A DNA stretch of 64,000 nucleotides from Methylobacterium sp. Leaf117 (GTDB taxonomy: Bacteria; Pseudomonadota; Alphaproteobacteria; Rhizobiales; Beijerinckiaceae): positions 196,516-260,515 of the forward strand of contig NZ_LMNL01000023.1 in NCBI RefSeq assembly GCF_001422985.1. Reading direction: 5' to 3'. The position numbers and the translations under genes were made by a program. This document shows positions 1 to 8,958 of the stretch, piece after piece. Within the stretch, counting starts at the first letter, position 1. Every line of letters begins with the position of its first letter. The notes beneath the pieces were generated by a model. It did no database searches. It worked only from the letters and a program-made list of their open reading frames with translations, and was not told the DNA's origin.

Positions 1-1215
1 GGTGGATCGTTCCAGCCGATGCCGATCGCAGTCACGGATTTCTCGGGTGATCCGAGCCTCGGCCTTCTTGTCTCCAGCGTGGTCACGAACAATCTGCGTC
101 GCTCCGGCTATTTCACCCCCGTGGAGAAGGGGAAGTTCCCCGAGGCCCCGGGTTTCGATGCGGTCCCGGGTTTCGATAAGTGGAAGGCGGCGGGTGTTCA
201 GGCTCTGATCACCGGGCGCGTCGCGCGCGACGCCTCGGGCAAGCTCAAAGTCGAGTTTCGTCTCTGGGACGTCACCTCCGGCCAGCAGATGACAGGTCAG
301 CAATACGGCACCGATCCAGCCAACGCGCGCCGCACCGGGCATCTCATCTCCGATGCAGTCTATACCAAGATCACCGGCCTTGGTCCCTGGTTCGACAGTC
401 GCATCGCCTTCGTGGACGAGTCCGGCTCTAAGGAGAACCGGCGCAAGCGACTCATGGTGATGGACCAGGACGGCGCCAATGTGCGGGCGCTCACCAACGG
501 CGACAACGCCGTCGTCGCGCCGCGCTATTCGCCGGCGACTCAAGACATCGCCTTCATGACACAGACCACCGGCCAGCAACCGCGTATTCAGGTCATCAAC
601 CTCGAGACCGGGAGCCGGCAGGCGCTCGGCAAATCCGGTTCGATGAGCACCAGCCCGCGGTTCTCGCCCGACGGCCGCCGCCTCGTGATGAGCGTTCAGG
701 AGGGCGGCAATGCCGACATCGTCATCATGGACCTCGCCACGAAGGCGCAGACGCCGATCACCAACGGCAACGCCATCGATACCTCGCCGACCTTCTCACC
801 CGATGGCAGCCAGATCGTGTTCGAGTCGGATCGCGGAGGTTCGCAGCAGATCTACGTCATGAGTGCCTCGGGCTCGAACCCGACTCGCATTTCCTTCGGC
901 GAAGGATCGGCCTCGCAGCCGGCCTGGTCGCCACGCGGCGACCTCATCGCTTTCACGCGCCAGCGCAAGGGAGGCTTCGCTATCTGCGTGATGAAGCCCG
1001 ACGGGACGGGCGAGCGCGTGCTGACCGAAGGCTTCCACAACGAGGGTCCGACCTTCGCGCCGAATGGTCAATACGTGCTGTTTTTCCGTGATCCAGGCGG
1101 CCAGGGCGGGGGCAAGCTCTACATGGTGGATATCACCGGCAAGGTTGAGCAGCCGGTACCGACGCCGTCCTACGCGTCGGACCCGACTTGGTCGCCGCTG
1201 CTGTCGGGGAAGTAA
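1..1215 (+). CDS. tolB: Tol-Pal system protein TolB (5' end cut by window edge)
   Basis: Periplasmic component of the Tol-Pal envelope system, which links the inner membrane to peptidoglycan-bound Pal and helps outer-membrane constriction at division. The frame is open from base 1 (GSFQP before the first Met), so the N-terminus and signal peptide lie outside the window. The visible part has the TolB N-terminal domain (IAVTDF, GRV, EFRLWDV) and then repeated beta-propeller blades with SPDG/SPDGRR, DIVIMD and SDRGG motifs. It ends with the usual short tail after TWSPLL. pal normally follows tolB, but here the next gene is convergent, so pal must be elsewhere. tolQRA may lie just upstream, outside the window. 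Confidence 0.96.
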   Translation, partial: GGSFQPMPIAVTDFSGDPSLGLLVSSVVTNNLRRSGYFTPVEKGKFPEAPGFDAVPGFDKWKAAGVQALITGRVARDASGKLKVEFRLWDVTSGQQMTGQQYGTDPANARRTGHLISDAVYTKITGLGPWFDSRIAFVDESGSKENRRKRLMVMDQDGANVRALTNGDNAVVAPRYSPATQDIAFMTQTTGQQPRIQVINLETGSRQALGKSGSMSTSPRFSPDGRRLVMSVQEGGNADIVIMDLATKAQTPITNGNAIDTSPTFSPDGSQIVFESDRGGSQQIYVMSASGSNPTRISFGEGSASQPAWSPRGDLIAFTRQRKGGFAICVMKPDGTGERVLTEGFHNEGPTFAPNGQYVLFFRDPGGQGGGKLYMVDITGKVEQPVPTPSYASDPTWSPLLSGK

Positions 1216-1238
1216 ACGCTTCGCGTTTGGTTGAACCT

Positions 1239-1817
1239 TCAGCCGCGCTCGAAGCCTGCGGTCCGACGGACGAAACCGAAGGCGGAACTCAGCGAGGCAC
1301 CGGCAGCTCCGGCCGCTGCCTGAACGGCGCCTGCGGCGGCTTGCGCAGCATCGCTTGCCGTCGCAACCAGGGTTGATTCGGCATTCGTCAGGACATCGAC
1401 CGGTTGGGCTACACGCTGCGCGGCCCGCGCAAAGCCCCGTCGCAGGACCTCTCGATCGTTACTCATCAAAGCCGGAAGTCGTGGATCGGCCAAGGCGATT
1501 AGCAAGTCTCCATCCTGAAATGTTATTTCCAGCAAGGTCTGAGGCTGAGACTCTTCGGCCGACACTGATGTCAATGCAGTGGCGGCGAGTAGCGCCGGTC
1601 CGCTCAAGTCGATGTTCGACGCAAGGGCGAGGCTTCCTTTCAGGCCGTCGAGAACCTGTCCACCTCAATTCCGTGCGCCTGCGACGTTCCCGTGGGCCTC
1701 ATCGGTGAAGATGCTTTCGACCGAGCGCTCGACGCCGTCCGGGCTGGTCAGAACGTCTGCCTGGTACGTGCCCCTGCCTTTGCCGCAATTCCAAGCAACC
1801 ACCTTGATGTCGGCCAT
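1239..1817 (-). pseudogene. Small unknown protein gene with an in-frame TGA
   Basis: An ATG at 1817 has a strong Shine-Dalgarno (CGGAGG, five bases before the start). The frame reads MADIKVVAWNCGKGRG and continues for 50 codons to a TGA at 1665-1667. The same frame then stays open for 141 codons (VLDGLKGSLALASNIDLSG, then an Ala-rich stretch QAAAGAVQAAAGAAGAS) to 1239. The second half has no clear start with a ribosome binding site; only a TTG at 1607 is available. The simplest reading is a 192-codon gene broken by one nonsense change. The alternatives are two short genes or a sequence error. I do not recognise the family. It is convergent with tolB, 23 bases away. Confidence 0.5.
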
Positions 1818-1996
1818 CGCATCCTCCGGTTCGTATCTCTACCTCTGCGTGCATTCGGCTGTCATGTACAAAAACTCGGCTTTGAGGGACGGATTGGTGC
1901 CGGATACGGCTTGGCATCAGGGATGCAGAATTTGTCGCGAGCCGATGTATCCCTCACTCGCTCGAAGCAATGCCGAGCAAGGGGTCGTCCCGTTCC

Positions 1997-3229
1997 TCAT
2001 TCCGCCGACAGGAGCCGATCCCGTGCCCGCAGCGCCGGGAACACTCGGCCCCACAGAGCGGCGACCAGCAGGGTCGCCAGTCCACCGGCCACGACCGCGG
2101 GAACGGCGCCGATCAGAGCCGCCGCTGTGCCGGATTCGAATTCGCCAAGTTCGTTGGAGGCGCCGATGAAGACGGAATTGACTGCCGAGACCCGGCCGCG
2201 CATCGCATCCGGTGTCTCACCCTGAACGAAGGTCTGGCGCACGAAGACGCTGATCATGTCGGCTGCGCCGGTGACGAACAGGCAGGCCATGGACAGCGGC
2301 AGAGAAGTCGAGAGACCGAAACCCATCGTCGCGAGGCCGAAGATCCCCACCGCCTGAAGCATGCGCAGGCCGGCACGCCGCTGCAAGGGCCAGTAGGCGA
2401 GGGCGACCGCGGTGAGCACCGCACCGGCCGCCGGCATGCTGCGTAAGACGCCGAGGCCGAGAGGGCCGACATGCAGCACCTCGGCCGCGAAGATCGGGAG
2501 AAGGGCGGTGGCCCCCCCGAGCAAGACCGCCACGAGGTCGAGAGAGATGGCGCCAAGGACCACGGGGTGCGTGCGGATGTAGGTCAGACCAGCCGACAGC
2601 GTCGCCCAGGTTACCGGTGGGCGCTCTGCAACCGGGGCAGGGCGGAACCGGATCGCCAGGATAAGACCGCTGGCCAGGGCGAAACCGGCGGATGCTGCGC
2701 CAAACACGACCGCCGGCCCGAGGGCATAGAGAAAGCCGCCCGTCGCCGGCCCGAGGATCGAAGCGCTTTGCCAGAGAGAGGCGTTCCATGCGATGGCCGA
2801 ACCGAACAGGGGGTGTGGCACCAGCGTCGGCAGCAGGGCCTGCAACGCAGGATTGGCGAAGGCACGACCGGTGCCGATGACGATGACGAGGCCGTAGATC
2901 GGCCAAAGGGTCGTGGTGCCGAGATGCGCCGCTAGGAGAAGGCCGAGGTCGGCTAAAGCCAGGGCCACGTAGGCGGCGGCGGCTACGATGCGTCGATCGT
3001 AGGTGTCGGCGACATGGCCCGCCACCAAGGCTGACAGCATCGCGGGCAGGAAACTCGCCAGTCCCACGAGGCCGAGAGCAAGAGCGGAGTGGGTGATGTC
3101 GTAGACGAACCAGCCGACGGCGACCGCCTGCATCTGAAAGGCGAGACCGGTGAGAAAGCGGGCGGAGCCGAAGAGGCGAAAATCGCGATTGCGGAAGACG
3201 GTCCATCGCGGCGCGGAAGCAGGGCTCAT
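1997..3229 (-). CDS. MFS transporter, EntS-like (MFS_3)
   Basis: Major facilitator superfamily protein of 410 aa with about 12 hydrophobic segments. It begins with the MFS_3/EntS-type N-terminus (FRNRDFRLFGSARFLTGLAFQMQAVAVG is the region; key motif FRLFGSARF) and has the loop 2-3 motif GHVADTYDRR with its conserved Asp and Arg. The second half contains GETPDAMRGRVSAVNSVF, which is typical of this subgroup. Relatives export siderophores or drugs; the substrate here is unknown. The gene is monocistronic by spacing: about 180 bases to the interrupted gene downstream and 200 bases to the DsbD-like gene upstream. The ribosome binding site before ATG 3229 is weak. Confidence 0.9.
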   Translation of the reverse strand: MSPASAPRWTVFRNRDFRLFGSARFLTGLAFQMQAVAVGWFVYDITHSALALGLVGLASFLPAMLSALVAGHVADTYDRRIVAAAAYVALALADLGLLLAAHLGTTTLWPIYGLVIVIGTGRAFANPALQALLPTLVPHPLFGSAIAWNASLWQSASILGPATGGFLYALGPAVVFGAASAGFALASGLILAIRFRPAPVAERPPVTWATLSAGLTYIRTHPVVLGAISLDLVAVLLGGATALLPIFAAEVLHVGPLGLGVLRSMPAAGAVLTAVALAYWPLQRRAGLRMLQAVGIFGLATMGFGLSTSLPLSMACLFVTGAADMISVFVRQTFVQGETPDAMRGRVSAVNSVFIGASNELGEFESGTAAALIGAVPAVVAGGLATLLVAALWGRVFPALRARDRLLSAE

Positions 3230-3429
3230 CGCGTGGTGCTGGGGGAGGGCGCCCAGCCCGTCAAGGTATGTCGGAACAGATTCCGATGGTGCGCCGTCCC
3301 GGCGGGGTTAGGCAGCTTGGCAGGGACTCTCGCGCGGCAATTCCTGAATACGGAGCCAGGCTTGGTCATGCCGGGGAACGTTTCGCTGAGTGACGTTGGC
3401 GTTTCGTCGATCCGAACGATCGGTTCGAG

Positions 3430-5598
3430 CTATGGCCCAGTGCTCAAGGCAGCGCTGCGGTCGGCGGCTGAGATAGACACCGTACTCAGGGCCTCCAGAA
3501 CGACGCCGGGCGTCAGGATCTGCGGTAGGACGGTAGGCTCTTTGGAGCCTGCATACAGGAGATATAGCGGAACTCCGCTCCGTCCGTGGCGCTCAAGCAG
3601 GCGGGTGATCTCGGGATTCTGGTTGGTCCAGTCACCCTTAAGATAAGTAATTCCGCGCGCCTTCAAACCAGCCTGAACGACATCGGATCGCAGGGCGACG
3701 CGCTCGTTGACTTGGCAGGTGATGCACCAGGCTGCCGTCATGTTCACGAAGACCGGCTTGCCCTCTGCCAGAAGTCCATCGAGACGCGCTTGGCTGAAAG
3801 CGTCCTGCCCCGCCTGCGCCGTTGTGGACGGGGGTCTGTCCCGGTCGAGTCCGAAGATGAGCGCGCCAAGGGCGACCATCGCCGCGATGGCGGTTCCGCG
3901 TGCGATCCAGCCACCCACCGGCCCGGCCGCTTGGCCACGTTCCCAGACCCAGGCCGCGAATCCCACGAGGACGAGGCCGATGAGGGCGGCGAGCAGGCCG
4001 GCCGCACCAACCTGCTGAGCCAGGACCCAGACCAGCCAAGCCACCGTGGCGTAGATTGGAAAGGCCAGGGCACCCTTCAGGGTGTCCATCCAGGCACCCG
4101 GCCGAGGCAGACGCTGCAATGCCGCTGGCCAGATCGTCAGGACAAGGAAGGGCAGCGCGAGGCCAAGGCCGAGGCTGGCGAATACCGTCAGGCTGACACC
4201 AGCCTCCTGCGTCAGCGCGAAACCGACCGCCGATCCCATGAAGGGCGCGGTGCAGGGGGTTGCAACCACGGTGGCGAGGATGCCTGTGAAGAACGATCCC
4301 TCCAGCCCGGCCCGTCGGCTCAGTCCATCGCCGATCCCGACGATCCCCGCACCCACATGCACAACGCCGGACAAGCTGAGGCCCATAGCGAACAACAGGT
4401 AGGCAAGGCCTGCGACCACCAACGGCGATTGCAGCTGAAAGCCCCACCCGATTCCGGCACCCGCTCCCTTCAGCGCAATCAGCAGTCCGGCAAGCGTGAG
4501 GAAGGCTGTCAGGACACCTGCGGTGTAGACGAGGCCATGCAACCGAATGCGCCGGAGCGGCTCGCCGGAATGCTGCACAAGGCTCAACACCTTGATCGAC
4601 AGGACCGGGAAGACGCAGGGCATCAGGTTGAGAAGGAGCCCGCCCAGAAAGGCGAGGCCGGCGGCGCTCCAAAGGGTTAGCCCGTCTTCTGATGTCTGGG
4701 TGGGTATCGGCGTCGCCGGAGCGGACGACGCTGCGGTGGAGGCGAGAGCCGTAGATGATGGTGGCTCCCCGACCGCGTAGGCGCGTCGGACCACGCCGTC
4801 AGGCGTCGTCTCGTCGAAGGCCAGAACGCCCGGCAGGCTTGCCGGCGCGACCTCCGTCGCGTCGCCGCGTGCCAGATCGATATGCAGCCCGCTGGCATCG
4901 CTGCGTGCCTGCTGGGACGCCGCATTCTCGATCGCGGTCTCCGCATAGGGGAAGTAGGCAACCGCAGACGCCCTGAGGTCGGAAGACGTGGCGAGATGGA
5001 CCTGCAGACGCCCGTTCTCGCTACCGTAGCGCACCGGCCAAGGCGCGGGAACTGGCAGGGCTGCTCGAGCTTCCGCAAACAGCACCATCCCGCCCGGTGC
5101 CGTTCCAGAACTGGTGCCGCTCGCGGCGACCGGCAGGGTCAGGCGAAGCTCGGCCGACCCGGGGACGCATTCGCGCTCGCAGACAAGATAGGTTAGCTTG
5201 GCTTGCAGCGTTACGGCCTTGCCCGGCGCCAGCGTGGCCGGTGGCATCATCTCGGCCAGGAGAACAGCCTCGCCCTCGTAGCCAAAATTCATCAGATGCG
5301 CGACCGGGATGCGGCTCGGCACCGGCCACTGGATCGGGCCAGCCGAAAATCCCTTGGGCAAGGTCCAGGCAATCTCCGGGGCGAGGCCCGAATCCCCCGG
5401 ATTGCGCCAGTAGATGTGCCAATGCGGACGCATCACCAAGCGGATGCCGACCGTGAAGGGCTCGCCAGGCCGGATCGCAGAAGGCTCCCCAACGAGGGAC
5501 GCCTTCACCAGGTCGGTCGGCACCTTGAACCCCTGTGCATGCGCGACAGGAAGGAGGAGACCGAACAGCGTAAGCGCCAGGGCGAGAAGCCGGATCAT
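3430..5598 (-). CDS. ScsB/DsbD-type thiol:disulfide interchange protein
   Basis: Membrane protein of 722 aa that should carry electrons from cytoplasmic thioredoxin to the periplasm. A signal peptide (LLALALTLFGLLLPVAHAQ) is followed by a periplasmic N-domain with the CEREC cysteine pair. A multi-helix core has the two CcdA/DsbD cysteine motifs (NLMPCVFPVLSIKV and VATPCTAPFMGSAVG). The C-terminal thioredoxin-like domain carries WCITC, with cysteines at about 625 and 628, and a cis-Pro region GVPLYLLY. The N-domain (HWHIYWRNPGDSG) is of ScsB type rather than the E. coli DsbD type. The neighbours give no pathway clue. Partners could be DsbC/DsbG-like isomerases or copper-resistance proteins. 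Confidence 0.92.
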   Translation of the reverse strand: MIRLLALALTLFGLLLPVAHAQGFKVPTDLVKASLVGEPSAIRPGEPFTVGIRLVMRPHWHIYWRNPGDSGLAPEIAWTLPKGFSAGPIQWPVPSRIPVAHLMNFGYEGEAVLLAEMMPPATLAPGKAVTLQAKLTYLVCERECVPGSAELRLTLPVAASGTSSGTAPGGMVLFAEARAALPVPAPWPVRYGSENGRLQVHLATSSDLRASAVAYFPYAETAIENAASQQARSDASGLHIDLARGDATEVAPASLPGVLAFDETTPDGVVRRAYAVGEPPSSTALASTAASSAPATPIPTQTSEDGLTLWSAAGLAFLGGLLLNLMPCVFPVLSIKVLSLVQHSGEPLRRIRLHGLVYTAGVLTAFLTLAGLLIALKGAGAGIGWGFQLQSPLVVAGLAYLLFAMGLSLSGVVHVGAGIVGIGDGLSRRAGLEGSFFTGILATVVATPCTAPFMGSAVGFALTQEAGVSLTVFASLGLGLALPFLVLTIWPAALQRLPRPGAWMDTLKGALAFPIYATVAWLVWVLAQQVGAAGLLAALIGLVLVGFAAWVWERGQAAGPVGGWIARGTAIAAMVALGALIFGLDRDRPPSTTAQAGQDAFSQARLDGLLAEGKPVFVNMTAAWCITCQVNERVALRSDVVQAGLKARGITYLKGDWTNQNPEITRLLERHGRSGVPLYLLYAGSKEPTVLPQILTPGVVLEALSTVSISAADRSAALSTGP

Positions 5599-5769
5599 CA
5601 GGGCCTATTCGGTTCCGGAAGCGGCGAGATTACGTCCGTTCGACGCGGACACAAAATGCCGAAGCCGCGAGACCCTCTGTCTCCGATTTTTCCGAGCCGG
5701 AACAGCCAGGCGGAGTCGACAGGATCGTCGCACGGTCGGTGCATGTCTGCTGCCCGGTGCGGCTCTGCC

Positions 5770-7596
5770 TCAGGCGACGGTGGTCAATGGCCGCGTGGCC
5801 TGCTCGAGCCAGTTCCGGGTTGTAACGTCCAGATCCGGGCTCAATTCGGCACATACCCGCGCATGGTAGCTGTCGATCCAGGCTCGCTCCTCGGGGGTCA
5901 GCAGATCGAGGCGAATGAGATGCCGATCAAAGGGCGCCAACGTCAGGGTCTCAAAACCGAGCATCGGCCGTTCGCCGCCGGATATCGTCCGCGTTTCGAC
6001 AAGGACGAGGTTTTCCAGCCGAATGCCGTAGGCGCCCGGCTTGTAGTAGCCCGGCTCGTTCGAAAGAATCATGCCCGGTTCGAGGGCGACCATTCCGGTC
6101 TTGGCGATGCGCTGCGGCCCCTCATGGACCGACAGAAAGACCCCCACCCCGTGGCCCGTCCCGTGGTCGAAGTCGAGCCCGGCTTCCCAGAGTGGAAGGC
6201 GCGCGAAGGAATCGATCTGCGCACCCGTCGTTCCCTGCGGGAAGACCGCGCGGGCAATGCCCAGATGTCCCTTCAAGACGCGTGTGAAACGATCCTGCAT
6301 CGCTTCCGACGGCATGCCGATCGCCACCGTGCGGGTGATGTCGGTGGTCCCATCTTCGTATTGTGCTCCGGAATCCACCAGGAACAGCTCGCCAGGCAGG
6401 ATGTGTCGGTTGGTTTCCCGGCTCACCCGGTAGTGCACGATGGCACCGTTGGCGCCACTGCCCGAGATCGTTGGAAACGAGACATCGCGGAGAAGGCCGC
6501 TCTCCGCACGAAAATCCTCCAGTGCTTCGACCGCGGCGATCTCGGTCAGCCCCTCGCCTTGGCCATCGAGCCAAGCGAGGAAGCGCGTGACCGCGACGCC
6601 ATCACGGTGATGCGCCGCCCGGGTGCCGGCGATTTCCGATGGATTTTTGACGGCCTTCATGGCGGTGATCGGATCGGGGCCGAGATCAGCTACCCCACCG
6701 GCCGCCTCGACACGAAGCTTCAAGGCGTAGGCCGCCGTGCCGGCATCGAGCCTGACACGGGCGGCGTTTGCCGCCTGCGCGGCGAGACCATCCTCGAAGG
6801 CTGCGCGCGGATGAAGGTCGGCGAGAGGTTCCAGTGCGGTGCGCAACTCCGGGCTGAGATTCGGCGACGTCAGGTAGAGGGCGGCGCGCCCTTCGCGCGG
6901 CACCACTGCATAGCCGAGCGCCAGAGGCGTATGCGCTACATCGGAGCCGCGCAGGTTGAAGGCCCAGGCGAGGTTATGCGGATCGGAGATCACCAGAGCC
7001 GCAATATCGACATCAGCCAGGGCAGCACGGATGCGACCGAGCTTTTCGGCTGCGGCCTCTCCAGCGAACGCCAAGGGATGGACCACCACGCTGCCCGCGG
7101 GTGAGCCGGGCCGGTCGGTCCAGACGCTGTCGACAGGATTCGCTTCCACGGCTCGGAGGGTCGCTCCGGCTTTACTCGCTGCTCGCCCCAGGCGCGCCAC
7201 GCTGTCGGGCGTGTGAAGCCAGGGATCGTAGGCAAGAACTTCGCCCGGCTTGAGGTGGGCGCCGACCCAGGCCGCGACGGGACTCTCGGCCAGCGGTACC
7301 GGAGTGATGATGGCGGTATCGACCTGAGCCGGCGCCTGCAGGGTATACCGTCCGTCGACGACGAGCGCGGCTTCATCGTGCAGGATCACGGCGGTACCAG
7401 CCGATCCAGTGAAGCCGGTCAACCAAGCGAGGCGCTCGGCTTGCGGGGCGACATATTCGGACTGATGCTCGTCGGCACGGGGGACCACGAACCCATCGAG
7501 CCCGGCTGCACGCAGGGCCTGACGGAGGGACCGGATGCGGCTTGCGCCCTCGCTGTGGCTCGGATCATCGAAGGTCTGGAAACGGGCGCGGGTCAT
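5770..7596 (-). CDS. pepP: Xaa-Pro aminopeptidase (M24B, aminopeptidase P)
   Basis: Cytoplasmic metallopeptidase that removes an N-terminal residue before proline. It has two creatinase/prolidase-like N-terminal subdomains and a C-terminal pita-bread catalytic domain. Metal ligands are visible: the Asp pair in VDSGAQYEDGTTDITR, His in GTGHGVGVFLSVHEGP, and Glu in LEPGMILSNEPGYY and IRLENLVLV. I chose ATG 7596 (MTRARFQTFDD, 608 aa). The frame stays open upstream to 7668, but a start there would run into prmA, which ends at 7619. The 22-base gap to prmA suggests co-transcription with it. The length of about 600 aa is normal for the long, eukaryote-like form. Confidence 0.93.
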   Translation of the reverse strand: MTRARFQTFDDPSHSEGASRIRSLRQALRAAGLDGFVVPRADEHQSEYVAPQAERLAWLTGFTGSAGTAVILHDEAALVVDGRYTLQAPAQVDTAIITPVPLAESPVAAWVGAHLKPGEVLAYDPWLHTPDSVARLGRAASKAGATLRAVEANPVDSVWTDRPGSPAGSVVVHPLAFAGEAAAEKLGRIRAALADVDIAALVISDPHNLAWAFNLRGSDVAHTPLALGYAVVPREGRAALYLTSPNLSPELRTALEPLADLHPRAAFEDGLAAQAANAARVRLDAGTAAYALKLRVEAAGGVADLGPDPITAMKAVKNPSEIAGTRAAHHRDGVAVTRFLAWLDGQGEGLTEIAAVEALEDFRAESGLLRDVSFPTISGSGANGAIVHYRVSRETNRHILPGELFLVDSGAQYEDGTTDITRTVAIGMPSEAMQDRFTRVLKGHLGIARAVFPQGTTGAQIDSFARLPLWEAGLDFDHGTGHGVGVFLSVHEGPQRIAKTGMVALEPGMILSNEPGYYKPGAYGIRLENLVLVETRTISGGERPMLGFETLTLAPFDRHLIRLDLLTPEERAWIDSYHARVCAELSPDLDVTTRNWLEQATRPLTTVA

Positions 7597-7618
7597 GGCG
7601 CCCAGGGTTACGCCGGGC

Positions 7619-8557
7619 TCAGGAGTGCCGCAACCAGCCGCGACGCGGACGTGGGGCGCTGCCGCCACGTTTCAGCACCAGGGTGGCCCAGCCCTCGATC
7701 AGGCCGTGACGGGCGAGGTGAAACCCGCGGTGGCGGTAAGTCGAGAGGACGCCCGGGACGTCGCGCTCGATCAGGCCGGACAGGATCAGGATACCTTGAT
7801 CGGCAACGACCGCCGTGAGGGAGGGTGCCAAGCCCTTCAGGGGGCGCGCCAGGATATTGGCGAAGACCACGTCGAACCGGCGCGGTCGATCGGCGAGCGC
7901 ATGGCGGACGCCCGGTCCCTGGTAAAGCCGCAGCACCGGCCCGAGGCCATTGAGGCGGGCATTGCCGACCGCGGTGGTCACCGCTTCGGGATCGAGGTCT
8001 CCGGCGATGACCGGTGTATGAAGCGCCTTGGCCGCCGCGAAGGCCAGGATACCGGTGCCGGTGCCGACATCGAGCACGTGGGCGGGGCGCCCGCGCTTGA
8101 GGATCTCCGCCAGGGCTTTGAGGCAGCCGAGTGTCGTACCGTGATGGCCGGTCCCGAAAGCCAGCGCCGCCTCGATCTCAATGGCAAGATCGTTCGCCCG
8201 CACCGTGTCGCGGTCGTGGCTGCCATGAACGAAAAAGCGTCCGGCCCGCACGGGCTTCAGGCCTTCCAGGGATGCACGAACCCAATCCTGCTGATCGATG
8301 GTCTCGAAGCTCGCGACATCCGCCTGTTCACCCACCACGGGCCGGATCAAGTCGCGGATCATGTCCTCGTCTGGGGCGTCGGCGAAGTAGGCCTCCAGCC
8401 TCCACGTCTGTCCGTCCTCCGCCTCGAAGGCGGCGACCGCCGTCTGGGTCGGGTCGAACATCTCGCCGAGAAGATCGGTCATCGCACGCGCCGAGCCCTC
8501 ATCGGTGAGGAGGCGGAGCACATGGGTCGGGCGGTGGGGGGGCAGGCCTTCGAGCAT
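7619..8557 (-). CDS. prmA: Ribosomal protein L11 methyltransferase PrmA
   Basis: SAM-dependent methyltransferase that methylates ribosomal protein L11. The 312-aa protein has an N-terminal substrate-recognition part and a Rossmann domain. Motif I is LDVGTGTGILAFAAAK. The GTGHHGTT segment and the catalytic-loop motif FANILARPL are those of PrmA. The basic C-terminus (PRPRRGWLRHS) extends slightly beyond the usual end. The gene lies directly upstream of aminopeptidase P, 22 bases apart on the same strand, and diverges from modABC across a 400-base gap. Confidence 0.94.
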   Translation of the reverse strand: MLEGLPPHRPTHVLRLLTDEGSARAMTDLLGEMFDPTQTAVAAFEAEDGQTWRLEAYFADAPDEDMIRDLIRPVVGEQADVASFETIDQQDWVRASLEGLKPVRAGRFFVHGSHDRDTVRANDLAIEIEAALAFGTGHHGTTLGCLKALAEILKRGRPAHVLDVGTGTGILAFAAAKALHTPVIAGDLDPEAVTTAVGNARLNGLGPVLRLYQGPGVRHALADRPRRFDVVFANILARPLKGLAPSLTAVVADQGILILSGLIERDVPGVLSTYRHRGFHLARHGLIEGWATLVLKRGGSAPRPRRGWLRHS

Positions 8558-8958
8558 GCCCGGGGCTCTATCACCCGCGACGTCCCGCCGCCACCAGGGG
8601 CGGAAGCTTGGCCGGAACGGAAGCGTGAGATCTGCGTTTGCTGTGGCTTCTCCAGGCTCACGTCGGTTTCGGAGCGTGCGTTGTGCGTATGAAAATCAGA
8701 AGAACCGGCGGTCGAACGCCGGTCGTCCTCGCAGAAAAGTCCAAGGCCCGCCGTCGCCTCGTTCGCGATCGGGGCCTCTTTTCGGATGCCGAAACTCTGA
8801 CGGGGCCACTTCCCGGTTCGATGCTGGTTCTGCTGAGCCGTCTGCACCGTTCGGAGCGTTCGCCCTCGGAGGACGAAGATCGCGGCAACTGACGGCGTTG
8901 TTCCGAACCATGCTATGGCCGACCTGCCGGATCGGCTTGGCTGGCAACGGGAGACAGG
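8558..8958. other. Intergenic region between prmA and modA
   Basis: About 400 bases between divergent genes. I see no convincing coding region; short open frames on both strands lack family features. A perfect 7-bp inverted repeat (ACCGGCG...CGCCGGT, 8704-8723, 6-base loop) is the only clear structure. It has no T-run, so it is not an obvious terminator. I do not see a ModE-type operator next to modA. Confidence 0.6.

Noticed and set aside
1665..1667. TGA in the small gene near tolB as a selenocysteine codon
   Set aside because: No SECIS-like hairpin is seen next to it, and the residue context does not suggest a redox site. A nonsense mutation is simpler.
5203..7104. 633-codon plus-strand frame opposite the ScsB-type gene and aminopeptidase
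   Set aside because: Covers two unrelated conserved genes on the other strand; no domain or start signal.
7596..7668. Upstream start of aminopeptidase P at 7668
   Set aside because: It would overlap the end of prmA by about 50 bases and add residues unlike the family; ATG 7596 fits better.
8638..8892. 84-codon frame between prmA and modA as a gene
   Set aside because: Basic, low-information sequence; no ribosome binding site; overlapping frames of similar length exist on the other strand.
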